From Planctomycetota bacterium (GTDB taxonomy: Bacteria > Planctomycetota > Phycisphaerae > Phycisphaerales > UBA1924), in contig JAEYNG010000505.1 in NCBI GenBank assembly GCA_023412695.1, positions 1 through 8,446 on the forward strand: a DNA stretch of 8,446 nucleotides, read 5' to 3'. Shown piece after piece: positions 1-5,624 of the stretch; position 1 is the stretch's first letter; every line of letters starts with the position of its first letter. Under the pieces are notes generated by a model. The model saw nothing but the letters and a program-made list of their open reading frames with translations, was not told the DNA's origin and made no database searches. A program made the translations under genes and the position numbers.

Positions 1-35
1 AAGGAGGTCCGAGGAGGATCCGGAGCACGGGCAAC

Positions 36-575
36 TTGAAGACGCCGGGGATCGACCCTGCGCGGGCGGTCGATGAGCTCGACGCCGCGGTGCGCGAGTT
101 GATCGCCGAGCACGAGGGCCTGCTGGCGGCGGTGGGCGAGCAGCGCGAGGCGATCCGCCGGGCGGATGCGGACGCGCTGAACGCGGCGATCATGAAGCAG
201 GGGGAGAGCGCGCAGCGGATCGCGCAGATCGAACGGAAGAGAATCGCGGCGGTCGCGGCGCTGTTGCCGGCGGCGAGGGCGGGGAGCAGGCCCGCGCCGC
301 AGGCGGGGCAGGTGCGGCTGACGGAGCTGGCGGCGACGCTGCCCGAGCCGAGCCGTGGGCGGGTGCTCGAGAGCGCGACGCTGCTGAAGACGGTGCTCGA
401 GCGGCTGCACCGGGAGTACGCGGTGCTGCGCGAGGCCGCGGGCCAGCTCGCGGCGCACCTGGAGGGGATCGCCCGGCAGGTGTACGCGAAGCTGTCGCAC
501 ACAGGTGCGTATGCACGGAGCGGGGCGCTGCGTGCGCCGGTGCAGGTTGTTTCGTCGCTGGATATCCGGAGCTAA
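36..575 (+). CDS. flgN: FlgN, flagellar export chaperone for FlgK/FlgL
   Basis: Small, mostly helical Ala/Glu/Arg-rich protein of 179 residues, somewhat longer than the usual 140-160 of FlgN. FlgN is a cytoplasmic chaperone that binds the C-termini of the hook-filament junction proteins and presents them to the flagellar type III secretion apparatus. The call rests on the position directly before flgK and flgL, on heptad-like helices at about residues 10-75 and 90-150 with a Pro-rich break near 83-90, and on a tail 'SGALRAPVQVVSSLDIRS' that resembles FlgN tails I recall from planctomycetes; no catalytic motif is expected. The start is TTG at 36 with GGAG at 22-25, 10 nt upstream. No other ATG, GTG or TTG lies in this frame in the window, but the frame is open to the left edge, so a start outside the window cannot be excluded. 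It ends 9 nt before flgK, suggesting one operon. Confidence 0.82.
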   Translation: MKTPGIDPARAVDELDAAVRELIAEHEGLLAAVGEQREAIRRADADALNAAIMKQGESAQRIAQIERKRIAAVAALLPAARAGSRPAPQAGQVRLTELAATLPEPSRGRVLESATLLKTVLERLHREYAVLREAAGQLAAHLEGIARQVYAKLSHTGAYARSGALRAPVQVVSSLDIRS

Positions 576-584
576 GGGGCACCG

Positions 585-2333
585 ATGAGCCTGACAGGCG
601 CATTCCAGGTCGGACGTTCGGCGCTGACCGCCAGCTCGCTGGCGCTGCAGGTGACGGGCAACAATCTCGCCAACGCGGCGACGCCGGGGTACTCGCGGCA
701 GTTGTTGAACCTGGCCGGAGTCGGGGACACGCGGTACGGCGGGTTCCTGACGGGCGGGGGCGTGCGGGTCACGGGGATCAACCGCCAGATCGACGTTGCG
801 CTGCAGGCGCGGCACTGGGCGGGGCTGTCGGCCGAGGCGAACGCGGGCGTCGACATGCAGGTGCTGTCGCAGCTCGGCGCGACGCTGAACGAGCTGACGG
901 ATAACGACCTTTCGAGTGAGTTCGACCGGTTCCTTGACGCGTGGAGCGAGCTGTCGAACAGCCCGGACCACAATGCGTCAAGGTCGCTGGTGGTGCAACA
1001 AGGGCGGACGCTGGCGCAGTACATGCGCAACTTGCGTGGCGATCTGGTGAACATGCGGGGGCAGGTGGATCAGCAACTGACGGCGACGGTGCAGCAGGCA
1101 GATTCACTGCTGTCACAGGTGGCAGACCTGAACCGTGCGATCCTCGAGGCCGAGGGCGGCGGCGGGAGCGGGAACGCGAACAACCTGCGGGACCAGCGCG
1201 ACCAGGTGATTGCGCACCTCTCGACGTTGATGGACGTGGCGGTGGTGGAGCAGGCGTCTGGGTCGGTGGACGTGCTGGTGGGCTCGACGCCGGTGGTGCT
1301 CGGGACCGTGAACCGCGGCATCGAGGTCCGCCGGGTGACCAACGGCGATCAGCTCGACGTCTCGGTGCAGGTGCGGGAAGACGAGACGGAGCTGGGGATC
1401 TCTTCGGGCGCGATCGCCGGGTACCTCGGCCAGCGGAATGCGGCGATCGACGACACGATCGACAAGCTCGACCAGGTGGCGTCGCAGCTGATCTTTCAGG
1501 TCAACCGGGTTCATTCAATCGGGCGCGGGCCGGAGGCGTTCACGTCGATCGCGGGGACGTTCGGCGTGCCGACCGTGGACCGGACGCGTGCGCTCAATGA
1601 CCCGGCGAACGGGACGTTCGCGGCGTTGCCGTATGGTGCGAAGACGGGCGGCTTCACGGTGCGCGTGACCAACGCGGAGACCGGGCAGGCGCAGACGGTG
1701 CGGATCAACGTCGATCTCGACGGGATCACGGCCGCGGGCACGCCGGGATACACAGATGACAGCTCGGTGAGCTCGATCGCGGCGGACCTGAACGGCGTGG
1801 CGAACCTGACGGCGACGCTGAACGCGGACGGGACGCTGAATATCCAGGCCGCGGACGGGTACCGGTTCGAGTTCACGGAGGACTCGTCGGGGGTGCTGGC
1901 GGTGCTGGGGGTGAACTCGTATTTCACGGGGACGAACGCGTCGAGTATCGGCGTGCGGCAGGCGCTGGTCGATCAGCCGCAGCTGCTGGCGCACGGGAAG
2001 ATGGTGGGGGAGGAGTTCACGGACAACGGCGGCGCGCTGGCGATGCTGGGGGTGCGGGACGCGGGGGTCGAGGCGTTGGGTGGGCGGTCGATCGCGTCGT
2101 TCTGGCAGGACGCCGCGGCATCGGTTGGCTCGCGGACGGCGTCGGCGACGAACCGCGCGGACGCGGCGACGCTGGTGCGGCAGAGCCTCGAGGCGCAGGC
2201 CTCGGCGGTGTCGGGCGTGTCGGTGGATGAGGAGTCGGTGAACCTGCTGAACTTCCAGCGGCAGTACCAGGGGGCGGCGCGGTTCATCAGCGTGATCGAC
2301 CAGCTCACGCAGGAGCTGCTGGCGATCGTGTGA
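585..2333 (+). CDS. flgK: FlgK, hook-filament junction protein 1 (HAP1)
   Basis: Structural protein of 582 residues exported through the flagellar secretion system; it caps the hook and forms the first junction ring to which FlgL binds. The N-terminus carries the rod/hook-family motif 'NNLANAATPGYSRQ' at residues 26-39. A FlgK-type stretch 'FDRFLDAWSELSNSP' follows at 113-127, and 'LRDQRDQVIAHLS' at 201-213. Residues about 353-446 form a beta-rich D2-type domain ending in 'FEFTEDSSGVLAVLGV'. The C-terminal helix 'SGVSVDEESVNLLNFQRQYQ' at 543-562 is the family's most conserved segment. ATG start with AAGGGG 5 nt upstream. Length is near the usual 450-650. The stop codon overlaps a GTG (GTGTGA at 2330-2335), so flgL may be translationally coupled. 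Neighbours flgN and flgL fit perfectly. Glycine codons are a mix of GGC and GGG, unlike the flagellin genes. Confidence 0.97.
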   Translation: MSLTGAFQVGRSALTASSLALQVTGNNLANAATPGYSRQLLNLAGVGDTRYGGFLTGGGVRVTGINRQIDVALQARHWAGLSAEANAGVDMQVLSQLGATLNELTDNDLSSEFDRFLDAWSELSNSPDHNASRSLVVQQGRTLAQYMRNLRGDLVNMRGQVDQQLTATVQQADSLLSQVADLNRAILEAEGGGGSGNANNLRDQRDQVIAHLSTLMDVAVVEQASGSVDVLVGSTPVVLGTVNRGIEVRRVTNGDQLDVSVQVREDETELGISSGAIAGYLGQRNAAIDDTIDKLDQVASQLIFQVNRVHSIGRGPEAFTSIAGTFGVPTVDRTRALNDPANGTFAALPYGAKTGGFTVRVTNAETGQAQTVRINVDLDGITAAGTPGYTDDSSVSSIAADLNGVANLTATLNADGTLNIQAADGYRFEFTEDSSGVLAVLGVNSYFTGTNASSIGVRQALVDQPQLLAHGKMVGEEFTDNGGALAMLGVRDAGVEALGGRSIASFWQDAAASVGSRTASATNRADAATLVRQSLEAQASAVSGVSVDEESVNLLNFQRQYQGAARFISVIDQLTQELLAIV

Positions 2334-2371
2334 TTCGCGGAGCAGGTGAAGGAACGAGCAAGGCGGAAACC

Positions 2372-4456
2372 GTGTCAAGCATCCCCAACATCTCGCGCGT
2401 CCCGACTCTGCTGGCCTCGCAGGTGCTGCTCTCGCAGCTCACGCGGACCAACGTCGGGCTGTTCAACGTGCAGGAGCAGTTGGCGACGAACCAGCGGGTC
2501 AACCGGTTCTCGGACGACGCGATCGGGGCGTCGGCGATCAGCGTGCTGCAGTCGCGACTTGCGCGGGGCGAGCAGCGGCTTGCGAACCTGGGGCTGGCCG
2601 AGGCGACGCTGAATGACCTTGACGGAGCGATCGGGACGGCGTCGGAGTTCCTCGATCAGGCCCGCGGGATCGCGTCGGCGCAGATCGGGATCGGCTCGGA
2701 CACGGAAACGCGGTCGGGGCAGGCGGTTGTCGTGGACGGGCTGATCCGCGACATGTTCAACCTTGTGAATCGCAAGACCAACGGTCTGTACATCTTCGGC
2801 GGCTCGACCCCTACGAGGACGCCGTTTGTCGAGATGCCGGGGTTTGGCGGGTTCCGGTATGTCGGCACCGGGAACGGGATGCTGGCCGACTTGGACTCGG
2901 CGTCGGATGTGCCGGTGACACTCGGCGGGGATACCGCGTTTGGCGCAACTTCTGCGCGGGTGCGGTCCACGCGGGACCTCGATCCTCAACTGACATTGCA
3001 GACGCGGATCGCGGACCTCCGCGGGGCGCGGGGGCTGGGCGTGCAGCCGGGGACGATCGAGTTCTCGTTTGACGGCGGGCCGACGGCGCAGGTGGACCTG
3101 AGCGGGGCGGATGATGTGGAGGATCTGGCCGCGACGTTGACGAGCGCGATCCGTCAGTATGAGTCGGACAACGGCGTGACGATTCTTGGTCCGGGTGGGG
3201 TGTCGGTGGCGGGGGGCGGGTTGTCCTTGGATGTGGTGGGCGGGACGCCGGACCCGGAGCTGACCTTTACAGACTTGGCGGATGGGACGACGGCGGAGGA
3301 CCTTGGCCTCTCGCAGGCGGCGTTCTCGGCGACATCGGCGGTGGGGGCGGACCTCGATCCGCGGTTGACGCCACTGACCCCGCTTTCGGCAGTAGGCGGG
3401 CTGACTCTCCCGCTCGAGGGCATTCGGATCAAGTTCACGCTTGGGGCGAACACGAGCGTTCGCGAGGTGGACCTGTCGTCGGCCCAGACCATTGAGGACA
3501 TCCGCGAGACGATCGAGACAGCGGTGCCGGGCGTGCGGGTGCGGGTGAACGCGGACGGGCGGGGGATCGACATCGTCAGCGAGATCGCCGGGCCGTCGAT
3601 GAGCATTGAAGAAGTGGCGGGCGGGGCGGACACGGCGAGCGAGCTGGGGATCCGGTCGCTGGATGCGACGACTGCACTGTCGGCTTTCAATGATGGCCGC
3701 GGCGTGAGCATCGCGCATGGGGCGGTCGATCCGGTGACGGGGCTGCCCGATCCGGCGCGGGATGTGGACTTCCGGGTGACGCTGGGGAGCGGTCAGGCGT
3801 TCGACGTCGATCTGCAGCCGGCGGACCTGGTGAGCGTGCAGACGGTGCTGGCGAAGATCAACCAAGCGTTCGCGGATGCGTTGATGCAGCCGCCGGTGAT
3901 TTCGACCGCCCCGGCGTTAGCGCCGGGGGATTTCCAGGCGACGCTGACGGACGGGGCGAACGGGATCGCGTTCGTGCAGTCGGCAGGGCAGGCCGCGGGC
4001 GGGCCGATCGAGGTAAAGGGGAGTAACAACTCGGGGGCGGCGGAGGACCTGGGACTCTTAAGCGGCAGTTACGACGCGGCGAGCGCAACTTTGGTCGCGC
4101 AAGACCGTGCGGCGATCCGGGTGGACAACGTGTTCACGGCGTTGATCGAGTTGAGGGAGTCGCTGCGGGGGGACAGCAGCGTTGGCATCACTCTTGCTGG
4201 AGAGCGACTCGAAGCGGCGCTTGGCCGGGTTGGCCAGACGCGCGGACTGGTAGGAGTGCACGCGGCGAGGGTCGAACGGGCCATCACGCGGCTGGAGGAT
4301 GTGCAGGTGAACGACGAGCGTTTGCGAAGCCAGCTTCAGGACCTCGACTACGCCGAGGCGGCGACGAGGTTCACGCTGCTGCAGACGCAGTTGCAGGCGG
4401 CCCTGACGGCGGGGTCGCAGATCAACAGCTTGAGTCTCTTGGACTTCATCAGGTAA
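2372..4456 (+). CDS. flgL: FlgL, hook-filament junction protein 2 (HAP3), enlarged
   Basis: Flagellin-like junction protein lying between FlgK and the filament; exported, structural. With the GTG start at 2372 it has 694 residues, against roughly 300-420 in most FlgL. The N-terminal coiled coil includes 'QLATNQRVNRFSDDAIGASA' at residues 36-55 and 'NGLYIFGGSTPTRTPF' at 137-152, both classic FlgL signatures. The C-terminus has 'LDYAEAATRFTLLQTQLQAA' at 658-677 and ends 'SLLDFIR', the FlgL hallmark. Between them lie three related beta-type modules (about 202-314, 327-428, 430-563), listed separately. I prefer GTG 2372 because AAGGCGG sits 5 nt upstream at 2360-2366 and the protein then begins at the family's usual point. 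The alternative GTG at 2330 overlaps the flgK stop, adds 14 residues and has only AGGAG 14 nt away. The family call is very secure; the start is less so. Confidence 0.95.
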   Translation: MSSIPNISRVPTLLASQVLLSQLTRTNVGLFNVQEQLATNQRVNRFSDDAIGASAISVLQSRLARGEQRLANLGLAEATLNDLDGAIGTASEFLDQARGIASAQIGIGSDTETRSGQAVVVDGLIRDMFNLVNRKTNGLYIFGGSTPTRTPFVEMPGFGGFRYVGTGNGMLADLDSASDVPVTLGGDTAFGATSARVRSTRDLDPQLTLQTRIADLRGARGLGVQPGTIEFSFDGGPTAQVDLSGADDVEDLAATLTSAIRQYESDNGVTILGPGGVSVAGGGLSLDVVGGTPDPELTFTDLADGTTAEDLGLSQAAFSATSAVGADLDPRLTPLTPLSAVGGLTLPLEGIRIKFTLGANTSVREVDLSSAQTIEDIRETIETAVPGVRVRVNADGRGIDIVSEIAGPSMSIEEVAGGADTASELGIRSLDATTALSAFNDGRGVSIAHGAVDPVTGLPDPARDVDFRVTLGSGQAFDVDLQPADLVSVQTVLAKINQAFADALMQPPVISTAPALAPGDFQATLTDGANGIAFVQSAGQAAGGPIEVKGSNNSGAAEDLGLLSGSYDAASATLVAQDRAAIRVDNVFTALIELRESLRGDSSVGITLAGERLEAALGRVGQTRGLVGVHAARVERAITRLEDVQVNDERLRSQLQDLDYAEAATRFTLLQTQLQAALTAGSQINSLSLLDFIR
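2975..4060 (+). repeat. Three tandem Flagellin_IN-like protein modules within flgL
   Basis: The central part of FlgL repeats one plan three times: 2975-3313, 3350-3655 and 3659-4060. Units 1 and 2 open with 'DLDPQLT' and 'DLDPRLT'. All three then have a strand of the form I-x-F-x-x-G followed by 'VDLSGADDVEDLAATL', 'VDLSSAQTIEDIRETI' or 'VDLQPADLVSVQTVLAKI', a variable strand region, and a closing 'TAEDLGL', 'TASELGI' or 'AAEDLGL'. The units are about 113, 102 and 134 residues. Identity is low, so the repeats are old and visible only at protein level. The fold is inferred from resemblance to the Flagellin_IN motif; it has not been tested. Confidence 0.75.
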
Positions 4457-4465
4457 GGACACAGG

Positions 4466-4484
4466 AGGGCTCGGTACGAGCCTT
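4466..4484 (+). other. Short hairpin just after flgL
   Basis: Arms AGGGCTCG (4466-4473) and CGAGCCTT (4477-4484) pair over 8 bp with one G-U, leaving a GTA loop. It begins 10 nt after the flgL stop. There is no T-run behind it, so it is not a standard intrinsic terminator; it could stabilise the 3' end of the flgL message or be incidental in GC-rich DNA. Confidence 0.4.
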
Positions 4485-4539
4485 GAGGATCGCCCGCCCG
4501 CACCGGCCGCGGGGCACGGGCACGAATGACAGGACGTCT

Positions 4540-4573
4540 CCCGGCGAGTGTCGCCGGGTCTGGTCCGGATGAC
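4540..4573 (+). promoter_or_regulatory. fliW leader: hairpin and a weak GGA-loop site
   Basis: A perfect 8-bp hairpin (CCCGGCGA 4540-4547, loop GTG, TCGCCGGG 4551-4558) lies about 40 nt before the fliW ATG. Immediately after it, GTC-CGGAT-GAC at 4563-4573 puts CGGATG at the apex of a 3-bp inverted repeat, the same core as in the csrA and flagellin 1 leaders. The short stem makes this the weakest of the GGA sites. The remaining part of 4457-4598 shows no recognisable promoter. Confidence 0.35.
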
Positions 4574-4598
4574 TGGCCGGGGATTGCGGAGTGCAACC

Positions 4599-5054
4599 AT
4601 GCACGTACGGACGACTCGATTTGGAACCGTTGAGATCGCGGAGGACCGCGTGATCACGTTCCCGAAGGGGATCCTGGGCTTTGCCGACTTTCGTCGGTTC
4701 TGCCTGCTGGAGCCCGCGGAGGACTCGGCGTTCTTCTGGCTCCAGTCGCTGGACGACCCGACGCTGGCGTTCGTCGTGACGGACCCGTCGTTCTTCGTTC
4801 CGGACTATTCGGTGCCGGTGCGTCAGGACCAGATGGGCGACCTGGGGCTTGCGCGTCTCGAGGATGCGCAGGTGTTCGTGATCGTCAACAAGGTTGACCA
4901 GACCCTGACGGGGAACCTTCAGGGGCCGCTGGTGATCAACACGGTGACGCGCACGGGCGAGCAGCTCGTGCTGGCCGAGAAGCGGTGGCAGATCCGCCAC
5001 CCGCTGGTGTCGGTCGGCAAGAGCGCGGCCGCGCCGCGTGCGATGTCGGCCTGA
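4599..5054 (+). CDS. fliW: FliW, flagellar assembly factor and CsrA antagonist
   Basis: Cytoplasmic beta-barrel protein of 151 residues, the usual size. FliW binds either CsrA or unexported flagellin. When flagellin accumulates it takes FliW away from CsrA, and CsrA then represses flagellin translation. Family signatures: the start 'MHVRTTRFGTVEI', then 'ITFPKGILGFADF' at residues 19-31, 'FFWLQSLDDPTLAFVVTDP' at 45-63 with 'PDY' just after, and 'NLQGPLVINTVTRTGEQLVL' at 107-126. The ATG at 4599 has GGAG (4588-4591) 7 nt upstream. A GTG at 4548 in the same frame would add 17 residues that do not look like FliW, would place the start inside a hairpin loop, and is rejected. The short tail 'GKSAAAPRAMSA' is not conserved as far as I know. 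fliW sits 142 nt after flgL and 141 nt before csrA, its binding partner. Confidence 0.96.
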   Translation: MHVRTTRFGTVEIAEDRVITFPKGILGFADFRRFCLLEPAEDSAFFWLQSLDDPTLAFVVTDPSFFVPDYSVPVRQDQMGDLGLARLEDAQVFVIVNKVDQTLTGNLQGPLVINTVTRTGEQLVLAEKRWQIRHPLVSVGKSAAAPRAMSA

Positions 5055-5060
5055 ACCTTG

Positions 5061-5076
5061 TTGCCCGGTAGGGCGA
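5061..5076 (+). other. Small hairpin after fliW
   Basis: TTGCCC (5061-5066) pairs with GGGCGA (5071-5076) around a GGTA loop, 6 bp with one G-U. No T-run follows, so read-through into csrA is expected. Low significance on its own. Confidence 0.3.
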
Positions 5077-5127
5077 CCAGCGCTCGCCTCGCGCGTTGAA
5101 GCGGGGCAAGGGGGAGGGGGCGGAATG

Positions 5128-5147
5128 CCCGTTCACGGATGAACGGG
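5128..5147 (+). promoter_or_regulatory. csrA leader hairpin with CGGA loop, candidate CsrA autoregulatory site
   Basis: CCCGTTCA (5128-5135) and TGAACGGG (5140-5147) form a perfect 8-bp stem closing a CGGA tetraloop. The apex reads UCACGGAUGA, close to the known CsrA binding consensus RUACARGGAUGU (9 of 12 over the best register). It lies about 50 nt before the csrA ATG. By analogy with CsrA autoregulation in other bacteria it may feed back on csrA translation. The structure is seen in the sequence; binding is inferred. Confidence 0.6.
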
Positions 5148-5178
5148 TGCGCCATGTCCCGGTGTAGGGACATGCACC
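5146..5178 (+). promoter_or_regulatory. Second csrA leader hairpin
   Basis: CATGTCCC (5153-5160) and GGGACATG (5167-5174) form a perfect 8-bp stem around GGTGTA. GGTG (5146-5149) and CACC (5175-5178) extend it by 4 bp past a CGC bulge. Its base overlaps the upstream CGGA hairpin by two nucleotides and it ends 4 nt before the csrA ribosome-binding site (AAGGAG 5183-5188), so the two hairpins may compete at their bases and affect access to the ribosome site. Confidence 0.55.
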
Positions 5179-5195
5179 GAGGAAGGAGCCGATCC

Positions 5196-5540
5196 ATGCT
5201 GGTCCTTTCCCGTCAGCGCGACGAAACGATCATGATCGGCGACGATGTGGAAATCACCGTCGTCGATATCCGAGGGGACAAGGTCCGCCTCGGGATCAAC
5301 GCGCCGACGCGTATCGCCGTGCATCGCAAAGAGGTCTACGAGGCCATCAAGGCCGAGAATCTGCGGGCCGCCCAGTTGACTGGGGCGGACGCGGACCTCC
5401 TTCGACGCCGGCTCGCACCGTCCGCCGGGAACCCCGGCGGGGTCCCGCCACGTCCGCACCTGGCGCCTTCGGCCCGGCTGCGACACACCGACAACCCCTC
5501 GCTCCCCGGGCACGGCTTCGGGGACGCGAAGACCGCCTGA
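5196..5540 (+). CDS. csrA: CsrA, translational regulator, with extended C-terminal tail
   Basis: RNA-binding homodimer that binds GGA motifs, usually in hairpin loops, and blocks ribosome access; in FliW-containing bacteria its main target is the flagellin message. Residues 1-60 are a textbook CsrA: 'MLVLSRQRDETIMIGDDVEI' at 1-20, 'VRLGINAP' at 30-37, and 'VHRKEVYEAI' at 42-51 containing Arg44, the key RNA-binding residue. Asn55 and 'LRAAQL' match the FliW-contacting C-terminal helix as I recall it from Bacillus CsrA. After about residue 70 comes a 45-residue Pro/Arg/Gly-rich tail that is not part of the fold; total length is 114 against 60-75 in most CsrA. The ATG at 5196 has AAGGAG 7 nt upstream; an in-frame ATG at 5139 is rejected because its 19 extra codons are leader hairpin sequence. 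Flagellin 1 begins 84 nt downstream and is probably co-transcribed. Confidence 0.97.
   Translation: MLVLSRQRDETIMIGDDVEITVVDIRGDKVRLGINAPTRIAVHRKEVYEAIKAENLRAAQLTGADADLLRRRLAPSAGNPGGVPPRPHLAPSARLRHTDNPSLPGHGFGDAKTA
5426..5447 (+). other. Strong GC hairpin in the csrA tail-coding region
   Basis: CGGG (5426-5429), a one-base A bulge and ACCCC (5431-5435) pair with GGGGT (5439-5443) and CCCG (5444-5447) around a GGC loop: 9 bp, nearly all GC. It lies in the part of csrA coding for the unconserved tail, upstream of flagellin 1. No T-run follows, so it is unlikely to be a terminator; it might act as a stability element or be composition noise. Confidence 0.35.
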
Positions 5541-5553
5541 CCGGATTCATCGT

Positions 5554-5576
5554 GGGTCCGAGCGGATGCTCGGCCC
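5554..5576 (+). promoter_or_regulatory. Flagellin 1 leader, upstream GGA hairpin (candidate CsrA site 1)
   Basis: GGG (5554-5556), a bulged T, and CCGAGC (5558-5563) pair with GCTCGG (5568-5573) and CCC (5574-5576), closing a GGAT loop. The apex GAGCGGATGCTC has the GGAUG core of CsrA sites. It ends 48 nt before the flagellin 1 ATG. In position it resembles the upstream of the two CsrA sites in the Bacillus hag leader. Confidence 0.6.
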
Positions 5577-5601
5577 GAGAGCCTTTCACGCACGCCACCT
5601 C

Positions 5602-5624
5602 GGCCTCAATCACGGAGGATTGCC
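5602..5624 (+). promoter_or_regulatory. Flagellin 1 hairpin holding the ribosome site (candidate CsrA site 2)
   Basis: GGC (5602-5604) pairs with GCC (5622-5624) and AATC (5608-5611) with GATT (5618-5621), with a CTC bulge at 5605-5607 and hexaloop ACGGAG (5612-5617). The Shine-Dalgarno GGAGGA (5614-5619) is therefore in the loop and upper stem, and the hairpin ends on the base before the ATG. A hexaloop with GGA overlapping the ribosome site is the standard architecture of a CsrA repressor site. CsrA binding is inferred. Confidence 0.65.

Noticed and set aside
1..17. Perfect AAGGAGGT ribosome-site sequence at the left edge as the start site of flgN
   Set aside because: No ATG, GTG or TTG lies within a usable distance of it; the only in-frame start in the window is TTG at 36, better served by GGAG at 22-25.
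1515..2378. 287-codon open frame on the - strand inside flgK
   Set aside because: Same kind of Arg-rich antisense shadow; it runs across the conserved C-terminal coding part of flgK.
2375..3865. 496-codon open frame on the - strand inside flgL
   Set aside because: High-GC antisense shadow, extremely Arg/His/Pro-rich, no family features; flgL itself is unmistakable.
4540..4558. 8-bp perfect hairpin before fliW as a terminator of flgL
   Set aside because: No T-run follows, so it cannot be called an intrinsic terminator; kept only as a leader structure.
4548..4598. Upstream GTG start for fliW
   Set aside because: The 17 added residues do not resemble FliW, and the ATG at 4599 gives the canonical family start with a good ribosome site.
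5541..5624. A dedicated flagellin 1 promoter
   Set aside because: I looked for sigma-28-like (TAAA-N15-GCCGATAA) and sigma-54-like (GG-N10-GC) elements and found nothing convincing in this gap.
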